Source: RGIG1934 sp964492545 (GTDB lineage Bacteria; Bacillota; Clostridia; Lachnospirales; Lachnospiraceae). Taken from it: a stretch of 11,558 nt of DNA. A program made the translations under genes and the position numbers. The notes beneath the pieces were generated by a model, which ran no database searches, was not told the origin of the DNA, and worked only from the letters and a program-made list of their open reading frames with translations. Below, piece by piece: positions 1 to 7,903 of the stretch (within the stretch, counting starts at the first letter, position 1; the number at the start of each line of letters is the position of its first letter). The DNA lies in the NCBI GenBank assembly GCA_964492545.1, contig CAZBKO010000073.1, positions 1 to 11,558 on the forward strand, read 5' to 3'.

Positions 1-22
1 GGATAAAAGTTGTAAATGTCAA
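1..22 (+). repeat. Degenerate third copy of the end element
   Basis: This stretch reads GGATAAAAGT, eight variable bases, then TCAA. It has the same layout as the better copy at 33-54 (GTATAAAAGT-N8-TCAA), 32 bases further on, which is about three helical turns. About 15 of 22 positions agree. It starts at the window edge and may be cut off. This could be a tandem binding site or chance similarity in AT-rich DNA. Confidence 0.3.
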
Positions 23-33
23 TATTAATTTGT

Positions 34-54
34 ATAAAAGTACGGAAACTCAAG
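34..54 (+). repeat. 21-bp promoter-upstream element, left copy
   Basis: This element contains the core TACGGAAACTCAAG preceded by ATAAAAG. It matches the reverse complement of 11504-11524 at 20 of 21 positions; the only difference is base 40. It ends 11 bases before the -35 box of the yfbR promoter. The right copy sits 10 bases before the -35 box of the yihY promoter in the same relative orientation. The conserved placement suggests a binding site for an upstream-acting regulator. It is not a palindrome. The binding protein is unknown. Confidence 0.6.
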
Positions 55-65
55 GTCCATTTTTC

Positions 66-94
66 TTGCTTACACACATAAAAAATGGTATAAT
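66..94 (+). promoter_or_regulatory. Sigma-A promoter of the five-gene operon
   Basis: The -35 box is TTGCTT (66-71), followed by a 17-base spacer and a perfect -10 box TATAAT (89-94). A TGG just before the -10 gives an extended -10 (TGnTATAAT). Transcription should start near 100-102, about 28 bases before the TTG start codon of yfbR. It therefore rules out any translation start upstream of about 100. Confidence 0.85.
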
Positions 95-128
95 TAATTC
101 TAATGATTTGAGAAAGGTAACGATTAAT

Positions 129-713
129 TTGAAGAATTACAACTTTTATGCAATGCTTTCAAGAATGAAATATATTAACAGATGGGGATTAATGAGAAAC
201 ACCATATCTGAAAATATTGCAGAACATAGTCTTGAAACAGCAATTATTGCTCATAGTCTTGCTGTTATTGGAAACACATACTATGGCAGGAATATTAATG
301 CAGAAAGAGTTGCATTGCTCGCAATGTTTCACGACACCACCGAGATAATTACAGGTGACTTACCAACACCGATTAAGTATTTCGCCCCTGAGATAAGAGA
401 TGCTTATAAGGATGTGGAGAAGACAGCGATGAATGAGATGCTCACATCACTTCCCTGTGAGCTTCAGAGTGAATACAGAGGGATATTAGGGATAGAAGAA
501 GAAGACAGAGAACTGTGGAATTATGTCAAAGCAGCAGATAAGCTGTCTGCACTTATCAAGTGTATTGAAGAAAAACAGATGGGTAATATGGATTTTGTTA
601 AGGCCGAACAATCAACATTGGAACACATACATGAATTGAATATGGAGGAAGCAGAATTTTTTATTGAGAGCTTTCTTCCAGCATACAGTTTAACACTAGA
701 TGAGCAGGCATAA
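129..713 (+). CDS. yfbR: HD-domain 5'-deoxynucleotidase, YfbR family
   Basis: YfbR enzymes are cytoplasmic metal-dependent phosphatases that convert deoxyribonucleoside 5'-monophosphates to nucleosides. The open frame extends upstream to base 30, but that part lies before the promoter, so I place the start at TTG 129, preceded by AGAAAGG (111-117). The resulting 194-residue protein aligns without gaps to E. coli YfbR (199 residues) as I remember it, including the opening MK and the LSR-K-INRW block. With this start the HD residues fall at H33, H68, D69, E72 and D137, the same numbers as in E. coli. R18 and W19, which recognise the deoxynucleotide, are also present, as is GDLPTP (76-81). It is first in the operon, 16 bases before the next gene. 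A later ATG at codon 9 is possible but would cut the conserved N-terminus. Confidence 0.9.
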   Translation: MKNYNFYAMLSRMKYINRWGLMRNTISENIAEHSLETAIIAHSLAVIGNTYYGRNINAERVALLAMFHDTTEIITGDLPTPIKYFAPEIRDAYKDVEKTAMNEMLTSLPCELQSEYRGILGIEEEDRELWNYVKAADKLSALIKCIEEKQMGNMDFVKAEQSTLEHIHELNMEEAEFFIESFLPAYSLTLDEQA

Positions 714-729
714 GGATGGTGAATAGTTA

Positions 730-2433
730 ATGAAAGATACTAATGAGAACGAATTGTTTTATACGTTTATTGCGGAAACATCAGTTGATGGTTTTAGATA
801 TGTTAATTATTCAACAGGAAAGGTGATATCAACACAGAAGCTTAGAGAAATATTTAATCTTAAGACAGAAGATGATAGTGATGATGAATTAAGACGACAT
901 ATTTTTCAGGATGACATAGAGCATTATTGTAATATAAGAGATGAAGCAGAGAGTAATAAGCTAACAGAATATAATGCAGAGTATCGTATCAATGGTGGAA
1001 AGAAATGGATTTCGCAAAAGGTCCGGGTTCATTATGATGAATCAGGAAATGTAATCGAGAAATGTACATTTTTTAAGGATATTACTGAACTTAAGCAGAA
1101 GCAGATAGAGCTTGAATATATGGCTTATTTTGACAGTGTAACAGGTCTGTATAATCGAAATTATTTTATTAAGAGACTTGAACATGCCATGTCTAAGATA
1201 CCTGATGAGGGTAATAGAATACAGGTATTGTATATGGATATTGATAACCTTAACATAGTCAATGACAGCTTTGGCTTTGAGAAGGGTGATGAACTTGTAA
1301 TAAGATTTGCAGGAATCCTTAACAAATATACTAATCACATTATTAAGGTTGGAAGATTCAATAATGATGAATTTGCGCTTGCATTGTTCAACGCAAACAG
1401 CAATACTCAGGTTATTGAAATATATGAAGACATAATGGAAACACTTAAGAGACCGGTAAGACTTAGCAATGGCAGTGAAGTATTTGTTAATATCAGTGCA
1501 GGTATTTCAAGATACCCCGATGGAGAAACTGCCATTGAGCTTGTGAAATGTGCAGATATAGCCATGTATAATGTGAAGCAGCATGGTAAGAATGGAATGG
1601 CAGTATTTTCAGAGAGTATGCTTAATTCATTTGTTAAGAATGTCAAGCTTGAGCAGCTGCTTAAGAATGCTGTGGTTGATGAATCTTTTTATTTGAATTA
1701 TCAGCCTCAATATTATTCAGAATGTAAGAAGCTTAGAGGCTTTGAGGCACTAATAAGATGGAAACCGGATGATCAGCCTGTAAGTCCTGTTGAATTCATT
1801 CCAATAGCTGAGAAGACAGGCTGCATAATTAACATTGGCAAATGGGTCATTAGAAAGGCTTTGTCAGATTTTGCAGAATGGAAGAAAACATATGGCTACA
1901 ATGGAGTTATTTCCATTAATATTTCAGCTATTCAACTGAAGGAAAAGGATTTTGCACGGATGCTTATTGATAGTACTAAGGAATTTGAGCTTGAATCACG
2001 TGATATTGAGATAGAGATTACAGAGAGTGTATTAATAGAAGACTATAAGGAGGCTATTAGTGTACTCACAGTTTTAAGAGAATATGGATTTAGGATATCT
2101 CTTGATGATTTTGGAACAGGATTTTCATCATTATCATATCTAAAGGAGATGCCTATTGATACTCTCAAGATAGATAAAAGCTTTATTGATACAATACTTA
2201 CAGATGAATCAACAGGAATTATTACCGATGCAGTTATCAGAATGGTTAAGAAGCTTGGCCTTGAAACAATAGCAGAGGGTGTAGAGACAGAGGAGCAGTT
2301 TGAGTATCTTAAGAAGATTAACTGTGACAATATCCAGGGATTTCTTTTAGGAAAACCTATGGATAAGGATAAGATCATTAATTTGATCGTAGAGGAAAAC
2401 AACAAGAAATTGGGAAAGTGTAAGTATGTCTAA
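730..2433 (+). CDS. PAS-GGDEF-EAL protein, probable c-di-GMP phosphodiesterase
   Basis: This 567-residue protein has no membrane segment and is probably a cytoplasmic signalling enzyme. Domains in order are PAS with a PAC-like end (about 10-120, finishing FFKDITELK), GGDEF (about 130-295, from DSVTGLYNR) and EAL (about 305-553). The GGDEF signature reads NNDEF (211-215), and the usual D-x-D-x-FK block reads DIDNLN (170-175). No RxxD inhibitory site precedes the signature. Diguanylate cyclase activity is therefore doubtful. The EAL domain has its expected catalytic and metal residues: EALIRW (E339), N397, E429 with TE after it, DDFGTG (D459, D460), K480, E516 and Q536. The likely reaction is hydrolysis of c-di-GMP to pGpG, with the PAS domain and the degenerate GGDEF as sensor inputs. 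The start ATG follows AAGGATGGTG, and the end overlaps topB by 8 bases. Confidence 0.9.
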   Translation: MKDTNENELFYTFIAETSVDGFRYVNYSTGKVISTQKLREIFNLKTEDDSDDELRRHIFQDDIEHYCNIRDEAESNKLTEYNAEYRINGGKKWISQKVRVHYDESGNVIEKCTFFKDITELKQKQIELEYMAYFDSVTGLYNRNYFIKRLEHAMSKIPDEGNRIQVLYMDIDNLNIVNDSFGFEKGDELVIRFAGILNKYTNHIIKVGRFNNDEFALALFNANSNTQVIEIYEDIMETLKRPVRLSNGSEVFVNISAGISRYPDGETAIELVKCADIAMYNVKQHGKNGMAVFSESMLNSFVKNVKLEQLLKNAVVDESFYLNYQPQYYSECKKLRGFEALIRWKPDDQPVSPVEFIPIAEKTGCIINIGKWVIRKALSDFAEWKKTYGYNGVISINISAIQLKEKDFARMLIDSTKEFELESRDIEIEITESVLIEDYKEAISVLTVLREYGFRISLDDFGTGFSSLSYLKEMPIDTLKIDKSFIDTILTDESTGIITDAVIRMVKKLGLETIAEGVETEEQFEYLKKINCDNIQGFLLGKPMDKDKIINLIVEENNKKLGKCKYV

Positions 2434-4432
2434 ATCATTATTTATAGCAGAAAAACCGAGCGTTGCGCAGGAATTTGCCAAGGCTCTCAAAGTGACCGGC
2501 AAGAGAAATGACGGTTATATAGAATCAGAAAATGCAGTAGTTACCTGGTGCGTTGGGCACCTTGTAACTATGAGCTATCCGGAAGTGTATGATGAGAGGC
2601 TGAAACGCTGGACTCTGGAGACACTTCCTTTTATTCCAAGTGAGTTTAAGTATGAGGTAATAGACAATGTCAAGAAGCAGTTTAAGATAGTAAGCAGTCT
2701 TCTTAACAGAGAGGATATAGATACTATTTATGTATGTACTGACTCAGGACGAGAGGGAGAATATATATACAGATTAGTTGAACAGATGTCAGGTGTGAAG
2801 GGTAAAAACAGGCGCAGAGTATGGATTGACTCACAGACCGAGGAGGAGATACTAAGAGGTATCAAAACTGCCAAGGATTTGTCAGAGTATGATAATCTGT
2901 CTGCGGCAGCATATTTACGAGCCAAGGAAGATTATTTAATGGGAATCAATTTTTCCAGATTACTAACACTTAAGTATGGTAAAACAATATCTACATATTT
3001 GAAACTCGACAGATCAGTGATATCGGTTGGCAGAGTTATGACCTGCGTACTTGGAATGGTGGTAAGGAGAGAACGTGAATTTCGCTCCTTTGTTAAGACA
3101 CCATTTTTTAGGGTTATGGCAAATGTAAGTCTTGATGAGAATCATAATATGGATGGTGAATGGCGTGTATGCGATTCATCAGCGTATTTTGAAACACCAT
3201 ATCTTTATAAGGAAAATGGATTCAAGGAAAGAAAATATGCAGAGGAACTTATAAATAATCTTACAGCTAACAGTAATATGGAGGCAAAGGTGGAAGGCGT
3301 CGAGAGAAAAAAGGAAAACAAAAATCCTCCGTTGCTTTTTAATCTTGCAGAGCTTCAAAATGAGTGTTCAAAGCTTTTTAAGATAAGCCCTGACGAAACT
3401 CTTAAGATTACTCAGGAATTGTATGAAAAGAAGCTTGTAACTTATCCACGAACTGATGCAAGAGTATTGTCGACAGCTGTTTCAAAGGTTATAGCCAATA
3501 ATATACGAGGTCTGACAAGATTTAGTCATGTGTCAGAGTATGCTAATGAAATACTCGAAAAGGAAGCCTATAAAGGAATTGCATCTACCAGGTATGTAAA
3601 TGATAAACAGATTACAGATCATTATGCTATAATTCCTACAGGTCAGGGACTTAATAATCTTAATTCAATGTCCCAGACATCAGCAAAGGTATATGAGGTA
3701 ATTACAAGAAGATTTTTAAGTATTTTCTATCCGCCTGCAGTATATAATAAAGTATCAATTGTATTATCAATGAATAATATTGCAGATAAGCACGAATGTT
3801 TTTATTCGAGCTTTAAGGTGCTGGCAGATGAGGGGTATTACAAGGTTACTTCCAATTCATTTGCAAGGAAAAAAGATGAAGATTCATCAGAGGATATAAA
3901 ATGTGATGCTGAATTTTTAGAAGCATTGAAAAAACTTAAGAAAAATGATACACTGAAAGCTAATAATTTCGACATAAAGGAGGGTGAAACATCACCACCT
4001 AAGCGATATAATTCAGGTTCTATGATACTTGCCATGGAGAATGCAGGTCAGCTAATTGAGGATGAAGAATTGCGTGCTCAGATAAAGGGAAGCGGTATAG
4101 GTACCAGTGCAACAAGAGCTGAGATTCTTAAGAAGCTTGTAAATAATAAGTATATTGCGCTTAACAAGAAGACTCAGATTATTACTCCTACACAGATGGG
4201 AGAGATGGTGTATGAAGTTGTTAATGCTTCAATCAAGCCACTTCTTAATCCTGAACTTACAGCCAGCTGGGAAAAGGGTTTAACGCAGGTTGCAGATGGA
4301 ACTATTACGGAGAAGGATTATATGCAGAAATTAGACGATTTTGTATCAAGGCGCACAGATAATGTTAAAAGCATTAATAATCAGTATTTACTGCGCCATA
4401 ACTATGATGTTATTTCAACGAATTACAAATAA
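2426..4432 (+). CDS. topB: DNA topoisomerase III (type IA)
   Basis: Type IA topoisomerases cut and rejoin one DNA strand through a 5'-phosphotyrosine and separate linked DNA. The 668-residue protein opens with a Toprim domain (EKPS, E9-K10; TDSGREGE, 105-112, where the middle Asp is Gly, as in other Firmicute TopB proteins I recall). The catalytic tyrosine is Y340 in TYPRTD, and DHYAIIPT and a C-terminal GSGIGTSATRAEI block follow. The block that usually reads GRVQTPTL here reads GRVMTCVLG (202-210), so it is a divergent clostridial type. There are no C-terminal zinc fingers; the length is close to E. coli TopB (653). The ATG lies inside the end of the upstream gene (8-base overlap) behind a weak GGGAAAG site, so translation is probably coupled. 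It ends 14 bases before glmS. Confidence 0.92.
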   Translation: MSKSLFIAEKPSVAQEFAKALKVTGKRNDGYIESENAVVTWCVGHLVTMSYPEVYDERLKRWTLETLPFIPSEFKYEVIDNVKKQFKIVSSLLNREDIDTIYVCTDSGREGEYIYRLVEQMSGVKGKNRRRVWIDSQTEEEILRGIKTAKDLSEYDNLSAAAYLRAKEDYLMGINFSRLLTLKYGKTISTYLKLDRSVISVGRVMTCVLGMVVRREREFRSFVKTPFFRVMANVSLDENHNMDGEWRVCDSSAYFETPYLYKENGFKERKYAEELINNLTANSNMEAKVEGVERKKENKNPPLLFNLAELQNECSKLFKISPDETLKITQELYEKKLVTYPRTDARVLSTAVSKVIANNIRGLTRFSHVSEYANEILEKEAYKGIASTRYVNDKQITDHYAIIPTGQGLNNLNSMSQTSAKVYEVITRRFLSIFYPPAVYNKVSIVLSMNNIADKHECFYSSFKVLADEGYYKVTSNSFARKKDEDSSEDIKCDAEFLEALKKLKKNDTLKANNFDIKEGETSPPKRYNSGSMILAMENAGQLIEDEELRAQIKGSGIGTSATRAEILKKLVNNKYIALNKKTQIITPTQMGEMVYEVVNASIKPLLNPELTASWEKGLTQVADGTITEKDYMQKLDDFVSRRTDNVKSINNQYLLRHNYDVISTNYK

Positions 4433-4438
4433 AGGAGG
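4433..4438 (+). promoter_or_regulatory. Strong glmS ribosome binding site
   Basis: AGGAGG lies 8 bases before the glmS ATG and overlaps the 3' flank of the topB stop codon. It is the strongest Shine-Dalgarno in the operon, which suggests that GlmS is translated well above its neighbours. Confidence 0.8.
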
Positions 4439-4446
4439 ATATACAC

Positions 4447-6267
4447 ATGTGTGGTATAGTTGGATATGCAGGCAAGAGAGACTGTGTTGATGTTCTTATC
4501 GATGCGTTGTCTAAGCTTGAATACAGAGGTTATGATTCTGCAGGTATTGCAGTTTTTGAAAAGGATAAAATAACTGTTGAGAAATCAAAAGGTAAAATAG
4601 TTGATCTCGAAAATAAGATGAAAAAGGAAGTGCGTCCTGTTGGTACCTGTGGTATTGGTCATACACGATGGGCAACTCATGGAGAACCTTCAGATATTAA
4701 TTCACATCCACATGGCAATAAGAGAGTCAGTATCGTTCACAATGGAATTATCGAGAATTATAAGCAAATCAAAGAATTTCTTACAGCTCAGGGATATGGA
4801 TTTGAAAGTGAAACAGATACAGAAACAGTGGCTAAGCTCTTAGATTATTATTATGATGGAGACCCTATCAAGACAATTTGCAGAACAATTGATGAGATTA
4901 GAGGTTCATATGCACTTGGTATTATTTTTAGAGACTTTCCGGGAAAAGTATTTGCTGTAAGAAAAGACAGTCCACTTATTGTAGGTGTTGGTCAGAATGA
5001 GAATTTCATAGCTTCTGATGTACCTGCAATTCTTAAATATACAAGAGATTATTATTTACTAGAAGAGAACGAAATTGCGACAATTTCAGAAGATGGTGTT
5101 AAGATATGCGATAATCATATGGAACCTATTGTTAAGGAATTACAGACTGCAACATGGGATATTGATGCTGCTGAGAAGAATGGTTATGCACATTTTATGC
5201 TTAAGGAAATTAATGAGCAGCCAACAGCAATCAGAACAACAATTTCACCAAGAATTCAGAATGGCATGCCATATCTGGAGGAGAGTGGACTTACAATGGA
5301 TATGCTTAAAGACTGTAACAGACTGTTTATAGTGGCATGTGGAACGGCAATGCATGCCGGACTTGTTGGTAAGTATGTTATTGAGAAGCTTGCAAGAATT
5401 GAAGTTATTGTAGATATTGCATCGGAATTCAGATATAGAGATCCTTTGATAACAGATAAAGACATTGTTATATTGATTTCACAGTCAGGTGAGACGGCAG
5501 ACACTAAAGCGGCATTGGAGCTTGCAAAAAAGAGAGGCGCCAAGACTGTATCAGTAGTAAATGTAAAGGGTTCGTCCATAGCAAGAGAATCAGACGTTGT
5601 AATATATACTCATGCAGGACCTGAGATATCGGTAGCATCTACCAAAGCTTACTCGGTACAGCTTTCTGTTATGTATCTTCTTGCCTTTGAGCTTGCATTT
5701 GCTAAGGAACAGATATCAAAAGAAGAATGTATGAGATTAACAGCGGAGCTTATGGATATTCCAGAGAAAATGCAGACCGTACTTGAACTTAAGGAGAGAT
5801 GTCAGTTTGTTGCATCAAGACTTATAAATGCAGATAGTCTTTTATACATAGGAAGAGGACTTGATTATGCATTGAGTATGGAAGGCTCACTAAAACTAAA
5901 AGAAATTTCGTATATTCATTCAGAATCATATGCAGCAGGTGAGTTAAAGCATGGAACAATATCCCTTGTTACTGAGGGAATGCCGGTTATTGCTGTGGCT
6001 ACTCAGGAAGCATTGATAGAGAAGACAGTAAGTAATATCAAAGAAGTAAAAACCCGTGGAGCAAAGGTTATTATGATATGCACTGATGATATACATGAAG
6101 ATAAATCCGTTGCTGACCATTTGGTTAAACTCCCTAAGATGGATGACATCATGATGCCGATGCTCGCAGCAGTTCCTATGCAGTATATCGCATATTATAC
6201 AGCAGTTCTTAAGGGCTGCGATGTTGACCAGCCAAGAAATCTTGCAAAGTCAGTAACTGTTGAGTAG
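4447..6267 (+). CDS. glmS: Glutamine-fructose-6-phosphate aminotransferase (isomerizing)
   Basis: GlmS makes glucosamine-6-phosphate from fructose-6-phosphate and glutamine, the committed step to UDP-GlcNAc for peptidoglycan. The 606 residues match the family length. The N-terminal glutaminase domain starts MCGIVGYAG with nucleophile C2, and has GHTRWATHGEPS (71-82), HNG (98-100) and the SETDTE block (121-126). Two SIS sugar-isomerase domains follow (about 290-430 and 458-595). The first has the ACGTA and SQSGETADT phosphate-binding loops; the second has KLKEISYIHSESYAAGELKHG. The C-terminus DQPRNLAKSVTVE carries the expected active-site lysine (K601). It lies 14 bases after topB and 11 bases before the beta-helix gene. 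There is no room for, and no sign of, the glmS ribozyme that often precedes this gene in Firmicutes. Confidence 0.97.
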   Translation: MCGIVGYAGKRDCVDVLIDALSKLEYRGYDSAGIAVFEKDKITVEKSKGKIVDLENKMKKEVRPVGTCGIGHTRWATHGEPSDINSHPHGNKRVSIVHNGIIENYKQIKEFLTAQGYGFESETDTETVAKLLDYYYDGDPIKTICRTIDEIRGSYALGIIFRDFPGKVFAVRKDSPLIVGVGQNENFIASDVPAILKYTRDYYLLEENEIATISEDGVKICDNHMEPIVKELQTATWDIDAAEKNGYAHFMLKEINEQPTAIRTTISPRIQNGMPYLEESGLTMDMLKDCNRLFIVACGTAMHAGLVGKYVIEKLARIEVIVDIASEFRYRDPLITDKDIVILISQSGETADTKAALELAKKRGAKTVSVVNVKGSSIARESDVVIYTHAGPEISVASTKAYSVQLSVMYLLAFELAFAKEQISKEECMRLTAELMDIPEKMQTVLELKERCQFVASRLINADSLLYIGRGLDYALSMEGSLKLKEISYIHSESYAAGELKHGTISLVTEGMPVIAVATQEALIEKTVSNIKEVKTRGAKVIMICTDDIHEDKSVADHLVKLPKMDDIMMPMLAAVPMQYIAYYTAVLKGCDVDQPRNLAKSVTVE

Positions 6268-6268
6268 T

Positions 6269-6273
6269 GGAGG
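6269..6273 (+). promoter_or_regulatory. Ribosome binding site that fixes the beta-helix gene start
   Basis: GGAGG lies 5 bases before ATG 6279. An in-frame GTG at 6267 overlaps the glmS stop and would place this site inside the coding sequence, so ATG 6279 is preferred. Confidence 0.75.
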
Positions 6274-6278
6274 TAAAT

Positions 6279-6956
6279 ATGTTAAAGGTAAATGATTTAT
6301 TTAGTTTAGATAATACAATTGCAAAGGATTTGTTTGAGAGTGTTAATTATCCTTGGGAAGTGTACAGTATCCTTGATGATTATATAAGAAGACTGGGAAA
6401 TACATTGGATTTATCAAAGTTTGATAAAATAGGTGATGATATATGGGTTTCCAAAACAGCAGAGGTTGCACCAACTGCATGTTTAAATGGTCCGCTCATT
6501 ATAGATGAGGGTGCACAAATAAGACACTGCGCATTTATTAGAGGATGTGCAATTGTTGGAAAAAATGCAACTGTGGGAAATTCTACAGAGTTAAAGTGTG
6601 TTGTATTATTTGATGGAGTGCAGGTGCCACATTATAATTATGTTGGTAATTCAGTACTTGGATATAAGTCACACATGGGTGCAGGTTCTATTACATCTAA
6701 CTTGAAATCGGATAAATCTTTAGTAAAGGTTAGCAATGTGCCTGATGGTAACGGAGGTGTAACTTGTATAGAAACCGGTCTTAAGAAATTTGGAGCAGTA
6801 CTAGGTGACAATGTTGAGGTTGGATGCAACAGCGTTCTCAATCCGGGCACGGTAATAGGCTCCGGCAGCAGAGTATATCCACTATCAATGGTCAGAGGAT
6901 TTGTGCCTGCTAATTCAATATATAAGAATAAGAATGAAATAGTTGAACAGGTGTAA
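6279..6956 (+). CDS. Left-handed beta-helix protein resembling the GlmU acetyltransferase domain
   Basis: This 225-residue protein is of a type often named UDP-N-acetylglucosamine pyrophosphorylase in Lachnospiraceae. However, it has no pyrophosphorylase (Rossmann, GxGxRM) domain. After an N-terminal segment (1-50, with YPWEV at 24-28) it is built of hexapeptide repeats forming a left-handed beta-helix (about 55-210). Against the acetyltransferase half of E. coli GlmU (recalled), the active-site spacing is kept: R88, K106, H118 and Y121 match R333, K351, H363 and Y366, and N141 matches N386, with K146 near K392. N377 is replaced by H132. An acetyl-CoA-dependent N-acetyltransferase acting on an amino-sugar phosphate is therefore plausible, and it directly follows glmS. 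This role is inferred; the substrate is unproven. It is last in the operon, with a terminator 23 bases after the stop. Confidence 0.8.
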   Translation: MLKVNDLFSLDNTIAKDLFESVNYPWEVYSILDDYIRRLGNTLDLSKFDKIGDDIWVSKTAEVAPTACLNGPLIIDEGAQIRHCAFIRGCAIVGKNATVGNSTELKCVVLFDGVQVPHYNYVGNSVLGYKSHMGAGSITSNLKSDKSLVKVSNVPDGNGGVTCIETGLKKFGAVLGDNVEVGCNSVLNPGTVIGSGSRVYPLSMVRGFVPANSIYKNKNEIVEQV

Positions 6957-6979
6957 TAAACTAATTCAAATAAGAATAC

Positions 6980-7016
6980 ATAAAGGGTCACTGCATTAAT
7001 GTCAGTGACCCTTTAT
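6980..7016. terminator. Bidirectional terminator between convergent genes
   Basis: There is a perfect 14-bp stem (6980-6993 with 7003-7016) and a 9-base loop. The stem ends in A-rich and T-rich arms, so it can work on both strands. It separates the end of the five-gene operon (+) from the end of folBK (-). Confidence 0.85.
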
Positions 7017-7048
7017 ATGTAGATGAGTAGAACATAGCATGAGTCTGC

Positions 7049-7873
7049 CTATCTGCTAAGCTCATCATAAAGAAGAGCTATAGTCTTATTATAGACGGGA
7101 TGAACAACATATGGTGCAATTTGAACTAAAGGCTTAAGAACAAAATCTCTCTTGTGCATTTCAACGTGAGGAATAATTAAATCGTCTGTTGCCATCATAA
7201 GATCATCATATAGGAGTATGTCAAGATCAAGTGTTCTTGGTCCCCAGTGAATTTCCCGCGTGCGTCCTGCATCAGCCTCAATATCATTTAAGAAGTGTAG
7301 GAGCTTTTTTGGTGAATAGGTTGTTCTAATCATTATGCAACCATTAAGAAAATCATCCTGTTCAACGGGACCGTATGGAGCAGTGGTAATATAATCTGAA
7401 ATTTTGAGTACATCGCAGTCTTCCGGTGCATCAATTGTATCGATTGCCTTAGTAAAATATGCTCTGCTGTCACCGATGTTAGAACCCAGTGCGATATATG
7501 CTATATGCCAGCTTCGCTCAATCTTAATCGAAACAGTGTCCAGAGGAAGTGCTATGGGAGCCCATGGCTTTTTGATTTCCAATGACACATGGTCGATATT
7601 CCTGTAGGTAATAAGAAGCGAATTGGCTAAACGCTCAGCGCATGTTTCTATAAGCTGGAAAGTGTTGTCCTTCATAAAATTAGTAATGTATTCACATACA
7701 CTGGCGTAGTTGGTGGAATACTTCAAATTGTCTGTATGTCCTGCCTTGGCGATGTCTGTAAAGAGAGTACATGATACGATGAACTTCTGTCCAAGCTTCT
7801 GTTCTTCTTTAAAAACACCATGATTTGCAAAAACGACAAGATTTTCAATAATAATCTGATCATAGTTTGTCAT
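7049..7873 (-). CDS. folB-folK: Bifunctional dihydroneopterin aldolase / HPPK
   Basis: This is a fusion of two consecutive tetrahydrofolate-synthesis enzymes. FolB cleaves dihydroneopterin to 6-hydroxymethyl-dihydropterin and glycolaldehyde; FolK pyrophosphorylates that product with ATP. Residues 1-120 are FolB: GVFKEEQKLGQ with the conserved Glu (E24), LIE (E76) and the KKPWAPI block with the catalytic-type Lys (K102). Residues 123-274 are FolK: IALGSNIGD (127-135), FLNGCI (175-180), and the signature GPRTLDLDILLYDD (211-224), where D216 and D218 bind magnesium. IPHVEMHKRDFVLKPL follows. The total of 274 residues is usual for the fusion. GAGG lies about 9 bases before the ATG. Other folate genes are not adjacent within this window. 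It has its own promoter and converges on the operon terminator. Confidence 0.95.
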   Translation of the reverse strand: MTNYDQIIIENLVVFANHGVFKEEQKLGQKFIVSCTLFTDIAKAGHTDNLKYSTNYASVCEYITNFMKDNTFQLIETCAERLANSLLITYRNIDHVSLEIKKPWAPIALPLDTVSIKIERSWHIAYIALGSNIGDSRAYFTKAIDTIDAPEDCDVLKISDYITTAPYGPVEQDDFLNGCIMIRTTYSPKKLLHFLNDIEADAGRTREIHWGPRTLDLDILLYDDLMMATDDLIIPHVEMHKRDFVLKPLVQIAPYVVHPVYNKTIALLYDELSR

Positions 7874-7903
7874 TAATATATACCTCGATTCGATTGATAT
7901 AAA

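Noticed and set aside
41..54. GGAAACT in the end element as an ECF sigma -35 box
   Set aside because: No matching ECF -10 is visible at the right spacing, and good sigma-A promoters lie just downstream.
30..128. N-terminal extension of yfbR from base 30
   Set aside because: It would start before the promoter at 66-94 and adds residues that do not belong to the YfbR family.
3442..3450. TTATCCACG as a second DnaA box
   Set aside because: It has one mismatch and encodes part of the conserved TYPRTD active-site motif of topB, which explains it.
4393..4445. GCGCC near the end of topB as a glmS ribozyme remnant
   Set aside because: The other core ribozyme segments and pairings are missing, and the bases are coding sequence of topB.
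5256..5579. Minus-strand open frame of 107 codons inside glmS
   Set aside because: It is a shadow of the glmS frame with no ribosome binding site and no recognisable protein features; the same holds for the other antisense and out-of-frame reading frames inside the called genes.
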